Positions 1-5,790 of a DNA stretch of 5,790 nt are shown here, piece by piece (positions within the stretch are counted from its first letter, which is position 1; every line of letters starts with the position of its first letter). The notes under the pieces are model-generated. The model searched no databases. It was given only the letters and a program-made list of their open reading frames with translations, and was not told the DNA's origin. The DNA comes from an uncultured Bacilli bacterium (GTDB lineage: Bacteria; Bacillota_I; Bacilli_A; RF39; UBA660): the NCBI GenBank assembly GCA_944331725.1, contig CALVJE010000070.1, forward strand, positions 1-5,790. The letters are read 5' to 3'. Both the position numbers and the translations under genes were made by a program.

Positions 1-1283
1 TTTTTCATTTGTTTCATCATTTTTTTCATACTTTCAAATTGGGTTAATAGTTTATTTACTTCTGATACTGATAATCCACAACCTTTAGCAATTCTTGTTT
101 TACGTGATGCTTTTATAATAGAAGGATTTCTTCTTTCTTCTTTAGTCATAGATAATATTATTGCTTCTATATGGGCCATCTGTTTAGGAGGGATATTTAC
201 ATTAGTTAGTCCCATTTTCTTAGCACCCGGTATTAATTTTATAATGTTTTCAAGAGGTCCTAATTTCTTTATTTGTTTTAGTGTACTTAGGAAGTCTTCA
301 AGATCAAACTTACCTTGCTGCATCCTCTTGGCAGTCTTTTCAGCTTCCTTCTCATCAATAGCAGCTTCTGCTTGTTCAACTAAAGAAACTATATCACCCA
401 TACCTAGAATACGACCTGCCATACGTTCTGGATCAAAGGAATCTAGTCCATCTAGTTTTTCACTTACACCAATGAACTTGATAGGTACATTAGTTAAGTG
501 TCTTACTGATAAGGCAACACCACCTTTAGTATCACCATCTAACTTAGTAAGTATTACTCCTGTTAGTTTTAATTTATCGTTAAAACCTGTAATAACGTTA
601 ATAGCATCTTGTCCCATCATAGCATCTATTACAAGTAATGTTTCCTCAGGAGACACCGCTTCAGTAATATTTGCTAATTCATCCATTAAGGCTTCATCTA
701 TTTGAAGACGTCCTGCAGTATCGATTAAAACATAGTCATAACCATTTTCTTTAGCATAATTAATAGCATTCTTACTTATTTCTACAGGATTTCCTTTACC
801 TTCACTATAAACTTCAATATTAAGTTCTTTACCAAGTTGTTTTAACTGATCTATGGCTGCAGGGCGATAAACATCACAAGCGACCATTAGTGGTTTCTTA
901 CTCTTTTTCTTACGAAGATAATTAGAAAGTTTTCCTATTGTTGTAGTTTTACCACTACCTTGAAGTCCTACTAACATTAATATGGCTGGATTTCCTGTTG
1001 TATTAAGTGGTGCAGAGTCTCCTCCTAGTAATTCAGTTAATTCATCTTTTACTATCTTAACAAATAAATCTCCTGGTTTAATACTAGTTCTAACTTCTTC
1101 TCCTAAGGCTTTTTCTTTTACATTGTTAACAAACTCTTTAACTACTTTATAATTTACATCGGCTTCTAGCAAAGCTAGACGTATTTCTTTCATCATATCG
1201 CCGATATTATCTTCAGTAATTTTACCATAACCTTTTATCTTATGTAGAGCATTTTGTAATCTATCTCCTAAGCTTTCAAACAT
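1..1283 (-). CDS. ffh: Signal recognition particle protein Ffh (SRP54 GTPase), C-terminus cut by window edge
   Basis: Ffh is the protein subunit of the signal recognition particle. It binds SRP RNA and signal peptides on translating ribosomes and, with the receptor FtsY, delivers them to the membrane translocon. I translated the minus strand from ATG at 1283-1281 and found 427 whole codons with no stop before the edge. The N domain (about 1-95) begins MFESLGDRLQNAL. The G domain shows the P-loop GLQGSGKTT (106-114), DTAGR (188-192), TKLDGD (246-251) and the closing motif GVSEK (272-276), followed by DPERMAGRILGMGD. The M domain carries SMTKEERRNP (from 378) and the RNA-binding SRKTRIAKGCG (393-403). 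The last visible residues are the Met/Lys-rich tail MKKMMKQMK. Bacillus Ffh is about 446 residues, so roughly 15-25 residues are probably missing. The start follows GGAAG by 7 nt and lies downstream of its own promoter. No frameshift is visible. Identification is very secure. Confidence 0.98.
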   Translation of the reverse strand, partial: MFESLGDRLQNALHKIKGYGKITEDNIGDMMKEIRLALLEADVNYKVVKEFVNNVKEKALGEEVRTSIKPGDLFVKIVKDELTELLGGDSAPLNTTGNPAILMLVGLQGSGKTTTIGKLSNYLRKKKSKKPLMVACDVYRPAAIDQLKQLGKELNIEVYSEGKGNPVEISKNAINYAKENGYDYVLIDTAGRLQIDEALMDELANITEAVSPEETLLVIDAMMGQDAINVITGFNDKLKLTGVILTKLDGDTKGGVALSVRHLTNVPIKFIGVSEKLDGLDSFDPERMAGRILGMGDIVSLVEQAEAAIDEKEAEKTAKRMQQGKFDLEDFLSTLKQIKKLGPLENIIKLIPGAKKMGLTNVNIPPKQMAHIEAIILSMTKEERRNPSIIKASRKTRIAKGCGLSVSEVNKLLTQFESMKKMMKQMK

Positions 1284-1307
1284 CTTGACACTTCCTTTTC
1301 TTTTAAT

Positions 1308-1336
1308 ATTATAACTGATATGTATGAAAAAGTAAA
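1308..1336 (-). promoter_or_regulatory. Putative sigma-A-type promoter for ffh
   Basis: Read on the minus strand, a consensus -10 box TATAAT (1313-1308) is preceded by TTTACT (1336-1331, 4 of 6 matches to TTGACA) with a 17-bp spacer. It lies about 25 bp upstream of the ffh start and just after the terminator of the preceding operon, which is where an ffh promoter should be. The -35 box overlaps the terminator's T-tract. This is a motif-based call with no expression evidence. Confidence 0.7.
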
Positions 1337-1361
1337 AAGAAAATGATTAGTTATCATTTTC
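1334..1361 (-). terminator. Intrinsic terminator ending the fmt operon
   Basis: On the minus strand a perfect 9-bp stem, GAAAATGAT (1361-1353) pairing with ATCATTTTC (1347-1339), encloses a 5-nt loop and is followed directly by TTTTT (1338-1334). It lies about 50 bp after the TAA stop of the 246-residue gene, the expected place for the end of that transcript. The stem is AT-rich, so it is weaker than a GC-rich terminator. On the plus strand there is no comparable T-run, so it appears to work mainly in the minus direction. Confidence 0.78.
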
Positions 1362-1411
1362 AATTTTCATTAAATTATTATCTTTATATATAGTTTCTCA
1401 TATTTTTTACC

Positions 1412-2152
1412 TTAATTCTCTGGTATTTCTATATCTTTTACTTCTCCAAAATTAGAGTAGTTAATACTTATAGACATAGTCATAGGTGTATTATTAACAT
1501 AAGTAGCATAACTTGATAAATCATATGCTATTTTAATCACTTCATCTTCTTCATTAGTTTCTAAAGTGATCTTATTAGTAGGCATATCAACATCTATATT
1601 GGTATTATTAATTATAGAATCTATAGTATTAGTAGTTATTTCATAGTTATAGGAAATATTACCTGTTTCATATTCTGTTTTAGAGATAAGAGTTGATTTT
1701 TTTATAATGTTTGCAATAACTTTATCATCAGTAATATTATTAAAGTGATATAAATCTGTTGTTACTTCATATTTATCTGTTAGTTTAAGCAAATAAATAT
1801 TATCATAAATAAAGTAATTGTAAAATGAATTATTAGTTGTCATTACCCCTTCTATTCTGTTATTAGATTTATCTCCTGTAAAGTTTGTTATTTCTCCATT
1901 AATATTTTCTTCTCTTGTAAAATGATAATTACCATTTTCTATTCCATCTAATTTATAGTAAGCATTAATATTAGACTCATTATCATTATAATTAGGGCTT
2001 TCATTATAACTGCCTCTTAACATACTAATTATAATAATAAAGAATATCACATAGAAAAGAAAGAAAAGAAAGGCTCTACCTCTTTTACTTTTATATAGGT
2101 TTTTTATAAATTCTATATATTTATTTTGCTCCTTAACTTTCTTTTCTTTCAC
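1412..2152 (-). CDS. Uncharacterised N-terminally membrane-anchored protein (246 aa)
   Basis: I do not recognise a named family. The protein starts with a Lys-rich cytoplasmic stretch (1-26, ending KSKRGR), then one hydrophobic segment (about 27-45, rich in Phe and Ile). An extracytoplasmic region of about 200 residues follows, rich in Asn, Thr, Ile and Tyr, with no Cys lipobox and no sortase motif. By the positive-inside rule the bulk is outside the membrane. The alternating beta-strand pattern, with GNYHF near the start and a C-terminal SNFGEVKDIEIPE, resembles LolA/LppX-like lipid-binding or similar beta-sheet ectodomains; this is an impression from sequence style only. The start is GTG at 2152-2150, overlapping the fmt stop as GTGA, with AGGAG (2167-2163) 10 nt upstream. 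It is the last gene of the operon and is followed by the hairpin at 1334-1361. That it is a real gene is well supported; its function is unknown. Confidence 0.88.
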   Translation of the reverse strand: MKEKKVKEQNKYIEFIKNLYKSKRGRAFLFFLFYVIFFIIIISMLRGSYNESPNYNDNESNINAYYKLDGIENGNYHFTREENINGEITNFTGDKSNNRIEGVMTTNNSFYNYFIYDNIYLLKLTDKYEVTTDLYHFNNITDDKVIANIIKKSTLISKTEYETGNISYNYEITTNTIDSIINNTNIDVDMPTNKITLETNEEDEVIKIAYDLSSYATYVNNTPMTMSISINYSNFGEVKDIEIPEN

Positions 2153-3087
2153 TTTAATACTACTCCTAACAAATCTTTTTTATCTATACCATTTAAGTAA
2201 TCTTTTACTAAACATCTTTTCTTACCTTCGATAGCGATATCAGTTAATATTATTTCATTATCTCCTGCTACTACACAAATACCATCTTTTTCAAAACCAA
2301 CAATAGTTCCTGGTTCTGTTTTAGCATAATATCTATTTCCAATTCTAACATCATATACTTTCATTCTTTTACCATTTATAGTAGTGTAAGCTCCTGGAGT
2401 TGGATTTAAGGCTCTTACTTTATTATCTATTTCTACATTTGTTTTAGTAAAGTCAAGCTTTTCATCTTCTTTAGTAATATTATAGCCATAAGTAACTTCA
2501 GCCTCATCTTGTTTAATAGGTTTAATATTACCACTAATTATATTAGGTAGAGTTTCTAATAGTAAGTCTTTTCCCATTTCACTTAATCTATTATGAAGTG
2601 ATTCTAAAGTGTCATTTTTAGTTATTTCGGTTTCATTTTGACTAATAATATCTCCTCTATCCATCTTAACGTCCATATACATAATTGTTATACCAGTCTT
2701 ATCATAACCATCCATTATAGCGTGATGAATAGGGGCGCCTCCTCTTAGTTTAGGTAAAAGAGAAGCGTGAACATTAATACATTTATATTTTGGATAATCA
2801 AGTAACTCTTTAGGTATTATTTGTCCATAAGCACAAGTTACTATCATATCTGGCTCATATTTTAAAACATCCTCATATTCATTTCTTATTTTTACTGGTT
2901 GTAATACTGGTATATTATATAGAGCGCTTGCTTCTTTTATTGGAGAAGGTGTTAATATTTGTTTTCTTCCAACTTTTTTGTCTGGTTGAGTAACAACTGC
3001 TACTACATTATAATTTTCGGCAAGAGCTTTAAAGATTGGTACAGAAAAATCAGGTGTACCCATAAATACAATTCTTATATCTTTCAT
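2149..3087 (-). CDS. fmt: Methionyl-tRNA formyltransferase
   Basis: Fmt transfers a formyl group from 10-formyltetrahydrofolate to the amino group of methionyl-initiator tRNA in the cytoplasm, preparing it for translation initiation. The 312-residue length is normal for the family. The N-terminal formyltransferase domain starts with IRIVFMGTPDFSVP (4-17) and holds the catalytic triad Asn105, His107 and Asp143, in INVHASLLPKLRGGAPI (104-120) and MDVKMDRGDII (138-148). The C-terminal tRNA-binding domain is marked by VRALNPTPGAYT (224-235). ATG is at 3087-3085, with a perfect AGGAGG (3099-3094) 6 nt upstream. That site lies in the last codons of the preceding gene. The TGA stop overlaps the next gene's GTG. 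In many Firmicutes fmt sits in a priA-def-fmt-rsmB cluster; here it is flanked by two unrecognised membrane-anchored genes instead. All key residues are intact. Confidence 0.97.
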   Translation of the reverse strand: MKDIRIVFMGTPDFSVPIFKALAENYNVVAVVTQPDKKVGRKQILTPSPIKEASALYNIPVLQPVKIRNEYEDVLKYEPDMIVTCAYGQIIPKELLDYPKYKCINVHASLLPKLRGGAPIHHAIMDGYDKTGITIMYMDVKMDRGDIISQNETEITKNDTLESLHNRLSEMGKDLLLETLPNIISGNIKPIKQDEAEVTYGYNITKEDEKLDFTKTNVEIDNKVRALNPTPGAYTTINGKRMKVYDVRIGNRYYAKTEPGTIVGFEKDGICVVAGDNEIILTDIAIEGKKRCLVKDYLNGIDKKDLLGVVLK

Positions 3088-3089
3088 TA

Positions 3090-4322
3090 TTAACCTCCTA
3101 TTACTTTTAAAATTATAGTTAAAGTTAGACCTAATGTTATTAAAAGGAGTCCTGTTAGTGCTAAAACACTTGCATTCCCATAACTATAAGCATATTTAAA
3201 GTTAAGGTTCTTCTCTTCTTCAGGAATAATTACTTCTTCTTCTTTTTTAACTTTTAATACTACTTTAGGTTTTTCTTTAGATAAGAATTCATTGTTTTTT
3301 ATTTCTCTATAACTTGGCATTGTTATTATACTTAAATTTAAAGCATCTATAGAACTAAATCTTCTAATGATAGGATACTTGCTATCTGTTATTTTTGAAA
3401 CTAGATAAGTAAGTTCTATTTTACCTACACTATTAATTATTTCTTCTATATTAGAAAGATAATCTTTTGCAAGATCTTTACGTTTTATAAAGGCAATACA
3501 AGGAGAAGAAGTAGACATATCTAAATCATTCCATATTTTATTAAATGCTTTTAAGACAGTATTCTTTTCCTTTTCTGTCATATTAGTATGATTACAAAGA
3601 TTAGTTAGATTAACTTTACAAGATTCATAATCTTTACGATAAAATGCTTCTTTATCATAAGAAGTAATGTTCTTATAATATGGACTTATAGAAGTTATTT
3701 CTGCTAAATAGTAAGGGCTTCTAAAAGCATAGTAATAGGCCATAGCAGGAGAATCTGTAATATAAATAGCATTTGCAGATTCTTTTAGATTTCTAGAAAT
3801 TATATTTTTATAGTTATGATTATTAAATATATAATTTATTTTCTTTAAGTTATTTAGTTGTTTAAAGTCAAAAGATTGATCTAGCCCATTTTCATCTATA
3901 ATAGATTTAAAGTGAGATGGAAAACTATGGAAACAGTAACCATTTACAATATATTTATCATATAAGTACATTAATATTTGCTTTTGATTAGAGATATTAT
4001 CTTTATCAGTTATATTTAAAACTTTAGATATATATTTAATTAAAAGATTATTTAAAGATAATACTAAGTCTTGGTGATTAGTATAAGTATTAGATATTAC
4101 TTCTAAGTCATTTAAAAGTTCATTATTATAAGTATCAGACTCTATTACTATTTTATATTTAATAATAAAATCCATTATAATTAATAGAGAATATCTATTA
4201 TATTCATAAATTTCTCCATTTATAGAAACATTAGATATTTTATTCTTAGTAGTTTCATTTTCTAAGACATTATGAAGGATTGTTAATAGTTTTGGACTAT
4301 TTAATAATGATTTAATGTTCAT
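3090..4322 (-). CDS. Uncharacterised C-terminally membrane-anchored protein (410 aa), possible ART-like fold
   Basis: I do not recognise a named family. The N-terminus has no signal peptide. Residues about 1-125 look helical. A central region (about 126-345) includes YCFHSFPSHF (129-138), IIDENGL (141-147) and IYITDSPAMAYYYAF (186-200). A charged linker (about 349-371, Lys/Glu-rich) leads to one hydrophobic C-terminal segment (about 384-407), ending VIGG. This layout predicts a cytoplasmic domain tethered by a tail anchor. The order of a His-bearing strand, a helix ending in Gly-Leu, and then a Tyr strand followed by Ala..TyrTyrTyrAla is reminiscent of H-Y-E-type ADP-ribosyltransferase or KptA-like folds. 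I see no convincing third catalytic Glu, so this is weak inference. ATG is at 4322-4320, with AGAAGG (4339-4334) 11 nt upstream and a promoter just before it. It is first in the operon with fmt; its stop is 2 nt before the fmt start. The gene call is sure, the function is not. Confidence 0.88.
   Translation of the reverse strand: MNIKSLLNSPKLLTILHNVLENETTKNKISNVSINGEIYEYNRYSLLIIMDFIIKYKIVIESDTYNNELLNDLEVISNTYTNHQDLVLSLNNLLIKYISKVLNITDKDNISNQKQILMYLYDKYIVNGYCFHSFPSHFKSIIDENGLDQSFDFKQLNNLKKINYIFNNHNYKNIISRNLKESANAIYITDSPAMAYYYAFRSPYYLAEITSISPYYKNITSYDKEAFYRKDYESCKVNLTNLCNHTNMTEKEKNTVLKAFNKIWNDLDMSTSSPCIAFIKRKDLAKDYLSNIEEIINSVGKIELTYLVSKITDSKYPIIRRFSSIDALNLSIITMPSYREIKNNEFLSKEKPKVVLKVKKEEEVIIPEEEKNLNFKYAYSYGNASVLALTGLLLITLGLTLTIILKVIGG
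3094..3099 (-). promoter_or_regulatory. fmt ribosome binding site inside the upstream gene's last codons
   Basis: AGGAGG, a perfect Shine-Dalgarno core, sits 6 nt before the fmt ATG. It is also coding: it spans the end of the Ile codon and the Gly-Gly codons just before the TAA stop of the 410-residue gene. Ribosomes finishing the upstream gene therefore clear or occupy the site, which makes translational coupling likely. Confidence 0.85.
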
Positions 4323-4350
4323 AACTATACCAACCTTCTTTCTAGTATAA

Positions 4351-4380
4351 ATTATACCACAAGAAAAAGTACTTTTACAA
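4351..4380 (-). promoter_or_regulatory. Putative promoter of the fmt operon (extended -10)
   Basis: On the minus strand the motif TGGTATAAT gives a consensus -10 (4356-4351) with an extended TGn element. TTGTAA (4380-4375, 4 of 6 matches) lies 18 bp upstream as the -35. Transcription would start near 4343, giving a short leader of about 20 nt before the 410-residue gene. The -35 lies in the loop of the hairpin at 4364-4389. Confidence 0.7.
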
Positions 4381-4389
4381 TAAAGTACT
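4364..4389 (-). terminator. Terminator-like hairpin overlapping the fmt-operon promoter
   Basis: On the minus strand AGTACTTT (4389-4382) pairs perfectly with AAAGTACT (4375-4368) around a 6-nt loop, followed by a run of T (4367-4364). The stem can be extended by about 3 pairs using a G-U pair and part of the T-run. It could stop transcripts coming from the surface-protein gene, whose stop is about 215 bp upstream. It is AT-rich and the T-run is short, so termination may be partial. Confidence 0.5.
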
Positions 4390-4398
4390 CTTACTTTT

Positions 4399-4408
4399 CA
4401 GGATAAAA
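4399..4408. repeat. 10-bp direct repeat, copy 1 (CAGGATAAAA)
   Basis: CAGGATAAAA occurs here and again at 4574-4583, both copies preceded within a few bases by TTA. It is too short to identify an element, and chance is possible in DNA this AT-rich. Confidence 0.35.
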
Positions 4409-4425
4409 ACAAGAAATAAAATATT

Positions 4426-4467
4426 AATAGTAGAGAAAACATTATATTAAAAGGCTTCCCTGCTATT
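4426..4467. repeat. Imperfect inverted repeat, possible plus-strand terminator or remnant structure
   Basis: AATAGTAGAGAA (4426-4437) pairs with TTCCCTGCTATT (4456-4467) with one mismatch and one G-U pair, leaving an 18-nt loop. On the plus strand the right arm runs into six T's (4466-4471), which resembles an intrinsic terminator, but no plus-strand gene lies upstream. On the minus strand the tail is less T-rich (AATATTTTATTT). It may act as a second, weaker stop for the surface-protein transcript. Confidence 0.4.
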
Positions 4468-4573
4468 TTTTATTGAAAATTTGATTTTTGATCCAAAGAT
4501 AAATAACAAATTATATCTGCTAATCCCTTTTCAAAATTATACGATAATATTTTTCTTATTCTCTTTAGACTTA

Positions 4574-4583
4574 CAGGATAAAA
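4574..4583. repeat. 10-bp direct repeat, copy 2 (CAGGATAAAA)
   Basis: This is the second copy, 175 bp from the first, lying about 20 bp past the surface-protein stop codon. No gene or recognisable mobile element lies between the two copies. Confidence 0.35.
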
Positions 4584-4604
4584 TATGATTCCGTATATAT
4601 CTTT

Positions 4605-5790
4605 CTAAAAGCACCCATTACCACTTATACATCTACCACTAGCATTAAAGGTATATGAAGAATAACTACCATCAGCATTTCTTATATTAGCAGTTATATT
4701 ACTAAGCATTGCTCCATATGGAAACATAGCATTATCAACATTACTTACATCAAACGGGAAATTAAGATAATACCATCCAGTATATCCTCCTACATTCTTA
4801 CACCACCCTAATGCCATTTTATTTTTTTCGCCATAGCATCCATTATTACTAGAAGTTTCTGTGCCATCATAAAAATAATACCAATTATATTGTCCAATAG
4901 GAATATCACCATTATACCAATATAGCCGTTGCCAACCTGTAACCATTTGGCCATTTTTATAATAGTAATATTTAGGATTGCCATTAGTGTCAGGATCTTC
5001 TTCGCCCCTTGTCCATCCATTACCTATCTTAAAGCTTACTGTATCTTCTAATTGTTCTGATTTTTCGTTAACACCTGTTAATGTACATGTTATTGTTGCA
5101 ACTATCAATGAATCAACATTAGATTTTACTGTATAACTCTTGTTGCCATTATCTATTAATTCAATATTACTATACTCTTTATTTATATTATCTACACCAC
5201 TACATTGTAATTTAACATTATTAATATCATTACTATACGTTGTAGTCAATATAACATCTTTCAAATTAACATCACTATATGTCTTCCCTGTTCCATTTTC
5301 TTGTATTTGACTATCAGCTAACAAAACTTCTTCTTTATTAAGTTTAAAATACGGTTCAAACAAATGCTCATTTACATCTAGTGATAAATCATTATAATCT
5401 AATCCTACTTTAACTCCTAATTTTATTGTTTCTTCTTTATCATTATTATTTATAACAATTATTTTATATATATTTGTAGATCCATTTGTTCCTTTTTTTT
5501 CTAAATTTGCACCTATTTCTTTTGGTGGTGCATCTATCTCTTCCTCTTTTATATAAAAAGCAGAAACATTTTCATCTAAATTACCAATATAGTAAAAGTT
5601 AAATCGTGCTTTTATACTATTAGGATTACTTAAAGTAACAGTAAACTCTATTGTTGTATTAGCAGGAACAGTTAAAGTATTTCCTTCAGCGTCATCTACT
5701 TCTAACTTATAAGTTAAATTACCAGTTACTATACTAATTGCATTACTTTTCTCTTTTGTTACTGTAAACATTGCATAAGAAAAGTATCCT
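4605..5790 (-). CDS. Secreted surface protein with Ig-like segment and cell-wall-binding-type repeats, N-terminus cut by window edge
   Basis: The frame is open to the right edge. Before the first in-window ATG (5771) it reads GYFSYA with no stop, like the end of a signal peptide, and no well-spaced ribosome site precedes that ATG. I therefore treat the gene as starting outside the window. Residue numbers here count from that Met. Residues 1-125 are beta-rich (VTGNLTYKLEV, then an IEFTVTLSNPN strand), as in secreted Gram-positive beta-sandwich modules. Residues about 144-250 look Ig-like, with Cys190 (LQCSG) and Cys229 (ITCTL) spaced for a disulfide. Residues about 252-388 carry Trp/Tyr/Gly repeats (YYYYKNGQMVTGWQ, NWYYFYDG, KMALGWCK, GWYYLN, MFPYGAMLSN) resembling choline- or glucan-binding cell-wall repeats, probably attaching the protein to wall polymer. 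Four further Cys (312, 324, 381, 387) lie in this part. No LPXTG or C-terminal membrane segment is present. The stop is TAG at 4607-4605. Its ligand is unknown. Confidence 0.85.
   Translation of the reverse strand, partial: GYFSYAMFTVTKEKSNAISIVTGNLTYKLEVDDAEGNTLTVPANTTIEFTVTLSNPNSIKARFNFYYIGNLDENVSAFYIKEEEIDAPPKEIGANLEKKGTNGSTNIYKIIVINNNDKEETIKLGVKVGLDYNDLSLDVNEHLFEPYFKLNKEEVLLADSQIQENGTGKTYSDVNLKDVILTTTYSNDINNVKLQCSGVDNINKEYSNIELIDNGNKSYTVKSNVDSLIVATITCTLTGVNEKSEQLEDTVSFKIGNGWTRGEEDPDTNGNPKYYYYKNGQMVTGWQRLYWYNGDIPIGQYNWYYFYDGTETSSNNGCYGEKNKMALGWCKNVGGYTGWYYLNFPFDVSNVDNAMFPYGAMLSNITANIRNADGSYSSYTFNASGRCISGNGCF

Larger units (their letters stand above)
4390..4604 (-). other. Noncoding AT-rich gap after the surface-protein gene
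   Basis: This stretch of about 215 bp between the surface-protein stop and the fmt-operon hairpin has no open reading frame worth calling. It contains an imperfect inverted repeat (4426-4467), two copies of a 10-bp direct repeat, and scattered TATAAT-like strings (for example minus-strand 4541-4536 and 4515-4510) without usable -35 boxes. I see no tRNA, CRISPR array or insertion sequence. A degraded gene end or a small RNA cannot be excluded. Confidence 0.55.

Noticed and set aside
78..80. Cys402 in the Ffh RNA-binding motif RIAKGCG, where many homologues have Ser
   Set aside because: Cys at this position is a known natural variant; as I recall, E. coli Ffh has RIAAGCG. It is not an anomaly.
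456..470. Ffh closing-loop motif GVSEK instead of the commoner G-x-G-E-K
   Set aside because: The same GVSEK form is, as I recall, found in Thermus Ffh, so it is ordinary variation rather than a lost function.
244..705. Plus-strand open frame of 153 codons
   Set aside because: It lies antisense within ffh, whose conserved GTPase motifs are unmistakable on the minus strand. Its Ser/Ile/Leu-rich composition is typical of a shadow frame.
2149..2151. Possible use of TGA as Trp (Mycoplasma-type code), given the low GC content
   Set aside because: The Trp codons I checked in the surface protein are TGG, and TGA ends fmt exactly at the expected family length, overlapping the next start.
4510..4541. 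TATAAT strings on the minus strand in the gap
   Set aside because: No reasonable -35 sits 16-18 bp upstream and no gene needs a promoter there. Such strings are frequent by chance in DNA this AT-rich.
4808..5020. Minus-strand open frame of 70 codons
   Set aside because: It is an alternative frame inside the surface-protein gene's repeat region. It has no ribosome site, and the other frame carries clear repeats.

Overview
The window looks like chromosomal DNA from an AT-rich, low-GC Gram-positive-type bacterium. The codons are strongly A/T-biased, AGGAGG-like ribosome sites and TATAAT promoters are easy to see, and there are secreted or single-membrane-anchored proteins plus a cell-wall-binding-repeat surface protein. 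The Trp codons I checked are TGG and fmt ends in TGA, so the standard bacterial code fits better than the Mycoplasma code. An uncultured gut Bacilli or Erysipelotrichia/RF39-like lineage is a reasonable guess, but no 16S or other decisive marker is present.

All supported genes are on the minus strand, so the window reads right to left. (1) 4605-5790: a surface protein, cut by the window edge at its N-terminal end, with a beta-rich ectodomain, an Ig-like segment and aromatic cell-wall-binding-type repeats. (2) 4323-4604: a noncoding gap with two hairpins, a 10-bp direct repeat and a promoter that overlaps a terminator-like hairpin. (3) 4322-1412: a tightly packed three-gene operon. It holds an unrecognised protein with a C-terminal membrane anchor (3090-4322), methionyl-tRNA formyltransferase fmt (2149-3087), and an unrecognised protein with an N-terminal membrane anchor (1412-2152). 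The junctions are a 2-nt gap, with the fmt ribosome site inside the upstream gene, and a 4-nt GTGA overlap. The operon ends at a clear intrinsic terminator (1334-1361). (4) 1283-1: ffh, the SRP GTPase, from its own promoter. It runs off the left edge with only its last residues missing.

The functional theme of the recognised genes is early protein biogenesis: formylation of initiator tRNA (Fmt) and co-translational membrane targeting (Ffh). The two uncharacterised membrane-anchored proteins flanking fmt are the least explained part of the window. The first of them has weak motif similarity to the ADP-ribosyltransferase fold, which is a hypothesis only.
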